Below are positions 7,584-15,428 of a DNA stretch of 33,170 nt, one piece after another (within the stretch, counting starts at the first letter, position 1; each line of letters opens with the position of its first letter). This DNA is from JANMZO01 sp031383405. Its GTDB lineage: Bacteria; Actinomycetota; Acidimicrobiia; Acidimicrobiales; JANYDT01. The stretch spans positions 1 through 33,170 of the forward strand of contig JANMZO010000462.1 in the NCBI GenBank assembly GCA_031383405.1. The letters run 5' to 3'. The position numbers were made by a program, and so were the translations under genes. The notes below the pieces were generated by a model, which did no database searches, was not told where the DNA came from, and saw only the letters and a list, made by a program, of their open reading frames with translations.

Positions 7584-8600
7584 CTATTCGGAGCTGGAGC
7601 GACCGCGTCGACGCGTCCGCTCACTGGTGTTGATGGTCGGGGCCTGGTTGGCCAACGGGCCGATCGCTGCAACGATCGACTCTTGCGTTGGTCGCTTCGA
7701 CGCATCGAAGATCGTGCTGTCGAGGGCCCGACGCATAGCGGCGAGGTGATCGGGTGACGTGCCGCAGCAACCGCCGACAATCCGAGCTCCGGCGTGGACC
7801 GCAAGGGCCGCATAGACCGCCATCAACTCCGGGGTTCCGGAATAGTGGATCTCCGTGCCGTGGAACTGCGGGATCCCACAGTTACCCTTCACGATGAACC
7901 GACCTTTTGCATTGTCGGCGGTCATGGCCAGGAGGCTCACAAGGATGTCGGAAGCGCCGACTCCGCAGTTGGAGCCCATGGCGAGTGGCGGTTGCGAAAG
8001 ACCCTCGAACATCGTATAGAGCTGGTCGGGCATGATGCCCATCATGGTGCGGCCGGCGGTGTCGAACGAGCAGGTCGCCGCGAACGCAAGCCCGGCTCTG
8101 ATCGCTCCGTTGGCCGCGGCGCGAACCTCCTCCGCGGCCGACATGGTTTCGATCCACGCCACATCGGCCCCACCGGCTTTGAGGCCGGCGATCTGCTCCT
8201 CGAACATCGCGGTGGCTGACTCATCGGTCAGCAGACCGAGTGGTTCGAACAGCTCACCGGTCGGACCGACCGATCCGGCGACGACCACCGGGCGCGTGCT
8301 GGCATCGGCCACTTCACGGGCCAACTCGGCAGCCCGCTTGGCCAGCTCGAAGGTTCGGTCCTGGGCGTTGTGCAGCTTGAGTCGACTGCGGTTGCATCCG
8401 AAGGTGTTCGTGAGAATAATGTCGGCACCGGCGTCGACGAAGCGCTGATGCAGACTTTTCACCCGATCCGGATGATCGACGTTCCAGAACTCCGGTGGCT
8501 CACCCGACTCGAGTCCCATCTGGAAGTAGTTCGTACCTGTCGCGCCGTCGGCAAGAAGCACCCTTCCGGTTTCCAGTAGTTCGGCCAAAGAAGTGCGCAT
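7584..8600 (-). CDS. bmtA: Betaine--homocysteine S-methyltransferase / homocysteine methyltransferase family
   Basis: The 338-residue TIM-barrel enzyme belongs to the zinc-dependent homocysteine S-methyltransferase family (Hcy-binding domain). Conserved elements are the N-terminal 'LLADGATGTNYFQMG', 'ILTNTFGCNRSRLK', 'VVVAGSVGPTGEL', 'GSNCGVGASDIL' (first zinc Cys) and 'IVGGCCGTSPDHLAAM' (the paired zinc Cys). A single short domain, without the cobalamin modules of MetH, matches bacterial BmtA/BHMT-like enzymes that move a methyl group from glycine betaine to homocysteine, giving methionine and dimethylglycine. The choline, dimethylglycine and sarcosine genes elsewhere in the window support betaine as donor, but other donors such as S-methylmethionine or DMSP cannot be excluded from sequence alone. 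ATG at 8600 with GAGGG upstream. Confidence 0.82.
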   Translation of the reverse strand: MRTSLAELLETGRVLLADGATGTNYFQMGLESGEPPEFWNVDHPDRVKSLHQRFVDAGADIILTNTFGCNRSRLKLHNAQDRTFELAKRAAELAREVADASTRPVVVAGSVGPTGELFEPLGLLTDESATAMFEEQIAGLKAGGADVAWIETMSAAEEVRAAANGAIRAGLAFAATCSFDTAGRTMMGIMPDQLYTMFEGLSQPPLAMGSNCGVGASDILVSLLAMTADNAKGRFIVKGNCGIPQFHGTEIHYSGTPELMAVYAALAVHAGARIVGGCCGTSPDHLAAMRRALDSTIFDASKRPTQESIVAAIGPLANQAPTINTSERTRRRGRSSSE

Positions 8601-8652
8601 AGGACCCTCATCCTAGGTTGCCTGCTCAACCGCGGCGTGCTACGAAAGACCC

Positions 8653-9453
8653 GTGACGCTCCCACCCCCTCCCGCAGCTCCAACCACGAAGGAGGGTCTG
8701 TTCGCCGCCGTCGAATCAACCCTGTCGGCGACGGCCGCGCTCACAGCAGGGCTCACCGAGGAACAGGCCATGCTCCCGACGCCATGTGAGGGCTGGACCG
8801 TGCGGGATCAGGTTGCCCATATCATCGGGTTGGAGTCACGGCTTCTCGGACGCCCCGGAGCCGATTCACATGAACTGCCCGAAGGACTTGCACACCTGAC
8901 GACCGACACGAAACGTTTCATGGAACTCGATGTCGATGTCCGGCGCTCCCGCACATGGGCCGACGTGCAGGCTGAGGCGGGAGAAGTGCTTTCGGCTCGC
9001 ATCCAACAGTTGCGAGAGTTCGACTTCGATGGTGAGACCCTGATGGACGGACCGTTCGGACCGCGCCCGGCCCGGGCCGCCCTCGCACTACGAGCTTTCG
9101 ATGCCTGGGCACATGAGCAGGACATCCGAGACGCCATCGGGCAACCCGGGGGTATGGACAGCCGCGCCGCAGGCATCGCAATCGCCCGCTGCGCGTCCTC
9201 GCTCAGCCTCATAGCAAAAAGTGCCGGACTGGGTGACAGCGAGCCGGTCCACGTTCTTGTATCAGACGGGCCATTCGCGTTCCAGGCATCGAGCAGCTCG
9301 TCAGGTCCCCCGGTCGCTTCGTTGGGAATGGGCGCGGCGGATTTCACCCGGTTGTGCTGCGGTCGTTCATCCGCTGTCAGGGCACGGGTGCAGATCGATG
9401 GAGATTTGGCGATCGGTCAACGGTTTCTCAACGCTATGGCGATCACACCCTGA
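8653..9453 (+). CDS. TIGR03086-type / mycothiol-dependent maleylpyruvate isomerase-like DinB-fold protein
   Basis: The 266-residue protein has an N-terminal DinB-like four-helix-bundle domain with the actinobacterial motif 'TPCEGWTVRDQVAHIIGLE' (first metal His), then 'ALRAFDAWAHEQDIRDAIG' (metal His and Asp-rich helix). The C-terminal half resembles the MDMPI C domain. Members bind a divalent metal and are thought to use mycothiol as cofactor in isomerisation or detoxification, but most are uncharacterised. It starts with GTG and is divergent from bmtA with a 52-base gap containing a short inverted repeat (GGTTG/CAACC). A good lineage marker for Actinobacteria; reaction unknown. Confidence 0.8.
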   Translation: MTLPPPPAAPTTKEGLFAAVESTLSATAALTAGLTEEQAMLPTPCEGWTVRDQVAHIIGLESRLLGRPGADSHELPEGLAHLTTDTKRFMELDVDVRRSRTWADVQAEAGEVLSARIQQLREFDFDGETLMDGPFGPRPARAALALRAFDAWAHEQDIRDAIGQPGGMDSRAAGIAIARCASSLSLIAKSAGLGDSEPVHVLVSDGPFAFQASSSSSGPPVASLGMGAADFTRLCCGRSSAVRARVQIDGDLAIGQRFLNAMAITP

Positions 9454-9490
9454 GGCACGGTAGGCAATTGGCAGGGTTTCCCACGACACA

Positions 9491-9512
9491 GATCGGCTAC
9501 TGGTAGCCGATC
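9491..9512. promoter_or_regulatory. 22-bp palindrome, probable operator
   Basis: GATCGGCTAC, then TG, then GTAGCCGATC form perfect 10-base arms around a 2-base centre. The palindrome lies over the expected -35 position of the promoter whose -10 box (TACACT, 9522-9527) abuts the DUF427 start codon. No T-run follows, so it is more likely a protein-binding site than a terminator. Confidence 0.5.
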
Positions 9513-9521
9513 CGCAACTCC

Positions 9522-9534
9522 TACACTGGCGTGA
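9522..9534 (+). promoter_or_regulatory. Leaderless-type -10 box for the DUF427 gene
   Basis: TACACT (9522-9527) fits TANNNT and ends six bases before the ATG at 9534, as expected for a leaderless actinobacterial mRNA. Confidence 0.4.
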
Positions 9535-10031
9535 TGCGACCGGTTCCGCTTCCCGTCGGCCCCAACCAGGAGTCTGTCTGGGACTATCCCCGACCGCCCC
9601 GATGTGAGAAAACATCAGCGCGCATAGAAATTGAGTTCGACGGCCTCGTTGTTGCGACAACCGACCAGGCCTACCGTGTGGTCGAAACCAGCCACCCGCC
9701 CACGTACTACCTGCCGACCAACGCCTTTCGGCCCGGGACTTTGGTCGTGAGTCGGCGAAACCAGAGTTGGTGCGAATGGAAAGGGGCCGCTGTCTACTGG
9801 TCGATCGTTGGTTCCACCCGAACCGCGCCCGACTGCGCATGGTCGTACCCGAACCCGACATGCGGGTACCGCTCCATCACAGGCCATGTCGCCGTCTACG
9901 CGCACACAATGGACCGCTGCACCGTCGATGGTGAAACCGCCATCCCGCAACCCGGAAACTTCTACGGCGGTTGGGTCACCTCCAACGTCATCGGTCCCTT
10001 CAAAGGAATACCGGGAAGCATGGGCTGGTAG
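9534..10031 (+). CDS. DUF427 domain-containing protein
   Basis: The protein of about 165 residues shows the DUF427 core: 'RIEIEFDGLVVATTDQAYRVVE', 'HPPTYYLP', 'SWCEWKGAAVYWSI' and 'AWSYPNPTCGYRSITGHVAVYAHTMDRCTVDGE'. The fold is a small beta-barrel-like domain and no reaction is established; members are common in Actinobacteria as single-domain proteins. I chose the ATG at 9534 because a -10 box sits six bases before it; a GTG at 9531 gives one more residue. Expression may be controlled by the palindrome just upstream. Confidence 0.85.
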   Translation: MRPVPLPVGPNQESVWDYPRPPRCEKTSARIEIEFDGLVVATTDQAYRVVETSHPPTYYLPTNAFRPGTLVVSRRNQSWCEWKGAAVYWSIVGSTRTAPDCAWSYPNPTCGYRSITGHVAVYAHTMDRCTVDGETAIPQPGNFYGGWVTSNVIGPFKGIPGSMGW

Positions 10032-10082
10032 GAGCCGCGGTCATCGGATCTACCTTGTTGGAAGCGCATATAGCCTTTCAGT

Positions 10083-11330
10083 GTGTCTGCCGCGGTTCCC
10101 TTCTCCGACCGCTTCCGGGCGCTCAGAAATGTTCGATTCCGTGTGTTCTTCATCGCCCAGTCGATTTCCTCGATTGGAAGCTTCGTCCAGATCGTCGCCC
10201 AGTCGTGGCTGGTGCTCGAACTCACGAACAGCGGCAATGCGCTAGGTATCGTCACTGCGTTGCAGTTCGCCCCCCTTCTGTTTCTCGGACCGTTCGGCGG
10301 CGTGGTCGCAGACCGGGTGGACAACCGACGACTCCTCGTCGTCACGAGCACGCTGGCCGGACTCAATGCCCTGGGTTTGGCGACCCTTGTCGCGAGCGGC
10401 GAGGCAACTGTTTGGCGGGTGGCCGGTTTTGCATTCGCTCTCGGATTGATCCTGCCGTTCGAGCGCCCGGCAGCGCAGGCGATCCTCTACGAACTCTGTG
10501 GACCCGACGACGTCACGGGCGCGGTGGCCCTGAACGCGTTGCTACAACCGGTATCAAGGTTGGCCGGCGCGGCGATCGCCGGAATACTCATTCGCTTCAT
10601 CGGACTCACGTCGTGTTTCGGCGCCAACGCCGCTTCGTACGCGGTGGTCGCCGGGGCGCTGGTCTGGCTCTTGGGGCAGAACCTGCATCCGCGGCGACGG
10701 GCTTCCTCCGGCAAAGGACAATTGCGCGAGGGCCTGCGTTACGCGAGAGACAATCCGGCAATACGACGCACGCTTCTGCTCCTTTTTGTGATCGGTCTAT
10801 GTGCGTACAACTTCGGGACGACCGTGCCGGCGATGGTGAAGTTCGAGTTTCGCGAAGAGGCCGATGGGTTGGCATTTGCCCAATCAATCAGCGCATTGGG
10901 TGCCGTCGCCGCAGGAGTTGTCGTCGCAGGGTTGCGGAGACCGTCGGTGCGCAACATGGCGATCGCGGCCACAGCTTTCGGAGTTTCGATGGTGGCCTGG
11001 GGGTTCGTTCCCGGGTTCGTCGCCTGGTCGCTCTTCGGAATCCTCGTCGGTTGCGCGTCGACCTCGTTCACGATGCTCGTTCAGACCGTTCTCCAACGTG
11101 AGTCGGACCCCGCCATGCTCGGACGGGTGATGAGTCTGTTCTCACTCGGGTTCTTTGGCACCACACCGCTCGGGGCGCTGCTCGCAGGTGTACTCATCTC
11201 GACGTTCAACGCCCGCTGGCCTTTCGTGGCCGGAGGAGTCGTCACGCTTACCGTCGCGGTCTTTGCCCTGATACGCCCGCTAAGCGCGGCGCCAAGGAGA
11301 CCAATGAACGTAGAACCCAGCCCGAATTGA
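10083..11330 (+). CDS. MFS transporter (DHA3-like exporter)
   Basis: The 415-residue membrane protein is predicted to have about 12 transmembrane helices in two halves. The loop between helices 2 and 3 carries the MFS motif-A variant 'GPFGGVVADRVDNRRLLV', helix 1 begins 'RFRVFFIAQSISSIGSFVQIVAQSWLVLELT', and 'PVSRLAGAAIAGILI' matches the DHA3/EntS-type exporters. Substrates of such proteins are macrolides, siderophores or other small molecules; nothing here narrows it down. The GTG start at 10083 follows TAGCCT (10071-10076, TANNNT) by six bases, so the gene may be leaderless. It is convergent with soxD, with only 34 bases of tandem repeat between them. Confidence 0.87.
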   Translation: MSAAVPFSDRFRALRNVRFRVFFIAQSISSIGSFVQIVAQSWLVLELTNSGNALGIVTALQFAPLLFLGPFGGVVADRVDNRRLLVVTSTLAGLNALGLATLVASGEATVWRVAGFAFALGLILPFERPAAQAILYELCGPDDVTGAVALNALLQPVSRLAGAAIAGILIRFIGLTSCFGANAASYAVVAGALVWLLGQNLHPRRRASSGKGQLREGLRYARDNPAIRRTLLLLFVIGLCAYNFGTTVPAMVKFEFREEADGLAFAQSISALGAVAAGVVVAGLRRPSVRNMAIAATAFGVSMVAWGFVPGFVAWSLFGILVGCASTSFTMLVQTVLQRESDPAMLGRVMSLFSLGFFGTTPLGALLAGVLISTFNARWPFVAGGVVTLTVAVFALIRPLSAAPRRPMNVEPSPN

Positions 11331-11375
11331 CCGCTGAGTCGTCCACCGCTCAGTCGTCCACCGCTCAGTCGTCGG
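11331..11375. repeat. 15-bp tandem repeat, three copies
   Basis: Three near-identical 15-base units (CCGCTCAGTCGTCCA with one change in the first copy and two in the last) fill the gap between the convergent MFS and soxD stop codons. The last unit forms the end of soxD (codes for the terminal Asp-Asp and stop). No hairpin with a T-run is seen. Confidence 0.75.
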
Positions 11376-11607
11376 ACAGGATGGTATCGGTGGAGGTGTC
11401 GCGGTGAAGGGTCAGCCAGCGTCGGCAACCAGCATCATGGAACCACCGTTCTTTGGTGGGGCCGTTGACGTTGTCGTAGAACCATACGTAGTCGACGTTG
11501 CGGGCTTCGGGGTCGGTCACGGAATCTGGAACGGTCGGGAACTCGCCGCCGAATCGGTACTCCTCAACGCTGCGGGGTCCGCAGTTCGGACATGGAATAA
11601 TAAGCAC
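11365..11607 (-). CDS. soxD: Sarcosine oxidase delta subunit
   Basis: SoxD is the small zinc-binding subunit of heterotetrameric sarcosine oxidase. The 80-residue product shows the expected zinc ligands: Cys6 and Cys9 in 'MLIIPCPNCGPR', and His57 and Cys61 in 'ERWFHDAGCRRWLTLHRDT'. It also shows 'EEYRFGGE' and 'WFYDNVNGPTKERW', conserved in the family. It begins two bases after the soxB stop, so it is surely co-transcribed and probably translationally coupled. It is the last gene of the sox operon here, unlike the common soxBDAG order. Confidence 0.92.
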   Translation of the reverse strand: MLIIPCPNCGPRSVEEYRFGGEFPTVPDSVTDPEARNVDYVWFYDNVNGPTKERWFHDAGCRRWLTLHRDTSTDTILSDD

Positions 11608-11609
11608 AC

Positions 11610-12818
11610 TTACCTCGTTCCGGTCGATCCCTGATCGGCCATGGCATGGTCGGCAGCAAATCGCGAAAGCGCGAACGGGGCAATGAGAGCAGGTGTCTGA
11701 CCGGTAGCGATGTATTGAGCCATCTGCTCACCTCCGGCCGGGATCGCCTTGAATCCCCACGTTCCCCAACCGGTCGAGATACAGAAGCCGTCGACACCCG
11801 TTGGCCCCATTATCGGCGAAAAGTCGGCTGAAACATCACAGATACCGGTCCATTGCCGGAGGATCCGCAGGTCACGGACGAACGGCAGCATGAACGCGAT
11901 CTTCGCGGAAACACTACGCATCATCTCAAACGACGACTGGGTCGAATGGGTCGGCTGCGACTCAAACTCGGCCCCCATCAGCAATTGGCCGCGAGCCGTC
12001 TGCGAAACGTAGGTCAGCAATTCCGTGGATGAGAAGATGGGGCCGAAACCCTGCGCGTAACCATTGGTGACGAATGCCTGGAGTGGGTGCGTGCGGACCG
12101 GAAGGCGCACACCGGCCATCGACGCAATCTCGGTCACCCGGCCACCAACCGCGCTCATGACCATGCCGGCCGAGATCGGCCCACCTGGCGTAACCACACC
12201 CGTGACCCGGTCGCCGTCCCGGAGCAAGCCGGTAACCGGCGTGTTCTGCAGCACGTGGACGCCACGGCGCATGGCGCCTTGTGCATAGGCCCAGACGACA
12301 CGGTCGTGCCGGGCCGTGGCCCCGCCAGCGTGGTAGGAGCCACCGATTACCGGGTACCGACCGCCACCCGACAGGTCGAGTTGCGGACAGAGCTTCTTCG
12401 CCTCTTCCGGGGTGATCATGTACGTCTCGACCCCGCAGGCCTGGTTGAGCAGAGCGCGCGAACGCTCAGCGCGCATACCATTTTCGGTGTGCGCCATCCA
12501 CATGAGGCCCTTGGCATCGTGCATGATCTTGCAGCCGGTCTCATCTTCGAGACCCATGTAGAGATCGACACTGTGCTGGTAGAAGCGGATCGATTCCGGA
12601 ATACCGTAATTCGAGCGGATGATCGTGGTGTTGCGGCCCGAGTTGCCCGACCCGATGTACTTCGCTTCGACCACGGCCACGTTGGTTATGCCGTGCTTGA
12701 CTGCCAAGTGGTACGCGGCCGACAGGCCATGGCCACCGGCTCCGATGATGACGACGTCATAAGACGACTTCGGTTCATGCCATGTCAAATCGAGAAGAGT
12801 TTCGACAAACTCGTTCAT
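11610..12818 (-). CDS. soxB: Sarcosine oxidase beta subunit (flavoprotein)
   Basis: SoxB carries the catalytic non-covalent FAD and, at the interface with SoxA, covalent FMN; it oxidises sarcosine to an imine that is processed with tetrahydrofolate. The 402 residues contain the FAD Rossmann motif 'DVVIIGAGGHGLSAAYHLA' (about 21-39), 'SGNSGRNTTIIRSNYG', and 'GGATARHDRVVWAYA', where His171 corresponds to the His that binds FMN in characterised SoxB. The C-terminal 'FCISTGWGTWGFKAIPAGGEQMAQYIA' is also conserved. It overlaps soxG by four bases (ATGA) at its start. Length and residues are normal, so the active site appears intact. Confidence 0.93.
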   Translation of the reverse strand: MNEFVETLLDLTWHEPKSSYDVVIIGAGGHGLSAAYHLAVKHGITNVAVVEAKYIGSGNSGRNTTIIRSNYGIPESIRFYQHSVDLYMGLEDETGCKIMHDAKGLMWMAHTENGMRAERSRALLNQACGVETYMITPEEAKKLCPQLDLSGGGRYPVIGGSYHAGGATARHDRVVWAYAQGAMRRGVHVLQNTPVTGLLRDGDRVTGVVTPGGPISAGMVMSAVGGRVTEIASMAGVRLPVRTHPLQAFVTNGYAQGFGPIFSSTELLTYVSQTARGQLLMGAEFESQPTHSTQSSFEMMRSVSAKIAFMLPFVRDLRILRQWTGICDVSADFSPIMGPTGVDGFCISTGWGTWGFKAIPAGGEQMAQYIATGQTPALIAPFALSRFAADHAMADQGSTGTR

Positions 12819-13204
12819 CCCAGGCGCCCTTCCAGTTCATGGACAAACGCCGTTGGGCAAACGACCAGAACCGTGCCGGCGTCGATGTGTACTTTCGATC
12901 CCACGCCGGCAATCAAACCCTGTCCGAGCCGACCATCGGGCGGCATCGACCATTCCATATGCGGACGTATGATCTGATCGAACTCCGTCAGACTGAACCA
13001 GGCCCTCGAGAAGCCCAGATCGGTTTCGATGATGGCGTGCGGATCCGAGCACGACAGCGGTCCGACGTACCCGATAAGCATCAGGTCATCGGGAGCGATT
13101 CGTAGCACGGTAACACCGGAGGGTAGCGCAGCCACCACCGAGTCGACTGCCGCCGGATCGGCAACTACCCGCAGGCCGTGCAGCGTGTCGAAGCTTGCCA
13201 TCAC
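12815..13204 (-). CDS. soxG: Sarcosine oxidase gamma subunit
   Basis: The 129-residue product is assigned to SoxG from its position directly between soxA and soxB and from weak family features: a short GcvT/YgfZ-like fold beginning 'LRVVADPAAVDSVVAALP', 'VLRIAPDDLMLIGYVG' and a C-terminal 'GTVLVVCPTAFVHELEGRLG'. SoxG is poorly conserved and is about 130-200 residues elsewhere, so this is a short version. It overlaps both neighbours by four bases (ATGA), giving a fully coupled A-G-B block. Confidence 0.78.
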   Translation of the reverse strand: MMASFDTLHGLRVVADPAAVDSVVAALPSGVTVLRIAPDDLMLIGYVGPLSCSDPHAIIETDLGFSRAWFSLTEFDQIIRPHMEWSMPPDGRLGQGLIAGVGSKVHIDAGTVLVVCPTAFVHELEGRLG

Positions 13205-15420
13205 ATCCTCGCTCTCGCGCCGGTCGGGTCGTAAAATGGGGTCTCTGTGATCACGGCCGTGCGACCATCGACCTCAACGCTTTCGATGTCGGGACTATCG
13301 CCCGACCAGCCCCGCTTCAGCCATCCGAGCATTACCGCACGGCCCAGTAGGGGCGAGGTGAACGACGTGGTGACATGGCCCAGGATCTCACCGTTACGCC
13401 AGATCGGCGACCCCTCCACCGGGGCCGGGGACTCCATGGTGAGTCCGACCAGACGACGGGCATCAGGCAGCTTCAACGTGCGTTCCAGAGCTTCGCGGCC
13501 GAGGAAGTCGGGCTTTGACATCTTCACGGCCCAGTCATGGGCGATACGTCGCGGCGTCGTATCAAGTTCGGTGTCCATACCGACAATTACGTGTCCCTTT
13601 TCGAGCCGCAGTCCGAACAGCGCCTGCAGCCCGTGAGGCTTGATACCGAGATCGCTACCTTCCCGCAACAGTGCCCGCCACAGTTCGACTGACCGGTTGG
13701 CCGGGTGGTGGAGTTCGAAGGATGCTTCTCCGGTGAAGCTCAGGCGCATGATGTGGCACCCAATCCCCGCCACCGGTCGGTGCACGTGCTGAAGGAACTT
13801 GGGGGGATCGGCGACGCCCAAACGCTGCAACAACTGACCGGCCAAGGGTCCGGTGACGTTGATGGCCGCAAGCGCCATAGTCCGATCAAGCACGTGAACG
13901 TTGAGTCCCCAGGTCTCAATCCAGTCGCGCATCCACATCTCGGCAAACCCCGCTCCGCCCGACGTGAACGTCAGAACGAAGCGGGTCTCCGATTCACGAC
14001 AGATCATGCCGTCGTCGAAGACATGGCCACGCTCATTCAGTATGAGCACATATCTTGATCGGCCCGGTTTGATATCGACGACTGTCGTCGGGTACATCCG
14101 CTCAAGCAACTCGATCGCATCGGGGCCCGACACAATCATCTTGCCGAGCGTGCTGACGTCGCCGATCGACACACCCTCGCGCACCGCCCAGTACTCAGCG
14201 ACGTGGTCGCCATAGTTCCACGGTCGCCACCACGTACCGAACCGGTCCATCTTGGCACCGAGCCTGAGGTGCTCGTCATGGAGGGGCGACTTGCGCCAGG
14301 CGTCGGAGTAGAACCCGGCCGCCGCCTCGCCCATGGTGACCTGACGCGACGCGGGCCGGGCCGTGAACGGCTCGGGAGTCTCCCCCGAGTTCGACGCGAG
14401 GAACGAACGGACGTGGGGCATGCAGACCGAGCCCTGACACGTGCCGGTGCCGAGAAGCGCGCCGCGTTTCACCAACTCAAGTTCACGAAAGCCGCGGTCC
14501 CAAACTCCCTGAAGGTCAACGACGGTGATCTTGTTGCACGGACACACGACACCACTTGTCGGACACGCAGGGAGGTCGTGCGCATACGCGGCCGGCCCGA
14601 CGACTTCGACATGATCGTCTGTGCGCATACGGGCGAGCACGTCTCGGGGCGACGACCCCAGCCCAACAACCGCCGTTGTGCACTCATGGGTATGGACTCC
14701 GCCCTCCATTCCTCGCACGACAACCCGCTCGAGTCGGCCGTCGGATCCCTCGAACCGGACCAACTCGCCGTCGAGCGCCTCGCAGGAAACCCCCGCAGGA
14801 AGCGGGCCGACAGCAACCGTCGTGCCAAGATCGACACCGGCGGCCGCCAGAGCCTCGGCCGCTGACGGCGTCAGGATGCCGCGAAGGTTGGATCCGTCGC
14901 AGACCGGATGCAACTCAGCCGCCCCCGTTGCGATGATCACCTTGTGGGCGTGGAGGTAGCGCATACCCGATGGTGTACGAACCACAACCTGGCCCCCAGC
15001 GTAAACCCCGACGACCTCATTTCCCTCACGTGCCTCAAGGACGGTCACTGCGTGCCCCGAGGCCTCGCCAGTCGCGGCCGCGGCGAGGCCGCTCGTGCTG
15101 CGACCGACGACGACGATGTCGCAGTCCTCGAAGGTCGCACCGACGAGCGCCGAACCGACAGCGGTGTCAACCGGTGTGCCGTTGTAGAGCGACGGGGCAC
15201 CGACCGCAGGGTGTCGTTTCACGACCATCCCCGGCTTGGCGGCCGTCTGACAGGTACGAACGTACGCAACCCCGTCGACGACAGCTACGCAGTTCGGGCA
15301 GTCGCCGGACAGGCACAAACAGCCCCCGTGGTGGGGGTGTTCACCGTTTCTGGCGATCGCCACGGCGAGGGAGTCACCCGCCGCGAACTCGAGCGGTCGG
15401 CCATCAAGAAGGAATCGCAT
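13201..15420 (-). CDS. soxA: Sarcosine oxidase alpha subunit, compact form with iron-sulfur motifs
   Basis: The ATG at 15420 gives 739 residues, clearly shorter than the roughly 960-1000 of well-known SoxA. Domains in order: a ferredoxin-like domain (1-70) with Cys36-x4-Cys41-x2-Cys44-x12-Cys57, a plant-type [2Fe-2S] pattern; a shortened nucleotide-binding region (100-285) in which the GxGxxG is degenerate (VVVGRSTSG); a BFD-like domain with Cys293-x-Cys295-x32-Cys328-x4-Cys333; and a GcvT aminomethyltransferase-like domain (about 370-739) with 'GEASFELHHP' and 'GLRLEKGHVIVGMDTELDTTP'. The last domain binds tetrahydrofolate and accepts the C1 unit. The start lies eight bases after the upstream flavoprotein gene. 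Assignment rests on domain order and the soxGBD neighbours; electron flow may differ from classical SoxA. Confidence 0.85.
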   Translation of the reverse strand: MRFLLDGRPLEFAAGDSLAVAIARNGEHPHHGGCLCLSGDCPNCVAVVDGVAYVRTCQTAAKPGMVVKRHPAVGAPSLYNGTPVDTAVGSALVGATFEDCDIVVVGRSTSGLAAAATGEASGHAVTVLEAREGNEVVGVYAGGQVVVRTPSGMRYLHAHKVIIATGAAELHPVCDGSNLRGILTPSAAEALAAAGVDLGTTVAVGPLPAGVSCEALDGELVRFEGSDGRLERVVVRGMEGGVHTHECTTAVVGLGSSPRDVLARMRTDDHVEVVGPAAYAHDLPACPTSGVVCPCNKITVVDLQGVWDRGFRELELVKRGALLGTGTCQGSVCMPHVRSFLASNSGETPEPFTARPASRQVTMGEAAAGFYSDAWRKSPLHDEHLRLGAKMDRFGTWWRPWNYGDHVAEYWAVREGVSIGDVSTLGKMIVSGPDAIELLERMYPTTVVDIKPGRSRYVLILNERGHVFDDGMICRESETRFVLTFTSGGAGFAEMWMRDWIETWGLNVHVLDRTMALAAINVTGPLAGQLLQRLGVADPPKFLQHVHRPVAGIGCHIMRLSFTGEASFELHHPANRSVELWRALLREGSDLGIKPHGLQALFGLRLEKGHVIVGMDTELDTTPRRIAHDWAVKMSKPDFLGREALERTLKLPDARRLVGLTMESPAPVEGSPIWRNGEILGHVTTSFTSPLLGRAVMLGWLKRGWSGDSPDIESVEVDGRTAVITETPFYDPTGARARM

Positions 15421-15428
15421 CGTGATCG

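Noticed and set aside
9491..9512. Rho-independent terminator after the DinB-like gene
   Set aside because: The stem is perfect, but the loop is only two bases, no T-run follows, and it overlaps a promoter. An operator is more likely.
9971..11101. Plus-strand open frame of 376 codons overlapping the DUF427 and MFS genes
   Set aside because: Arg/Gly-rich out-of-frame translation of the MFS gene, with no hydrophobic or family pattern.
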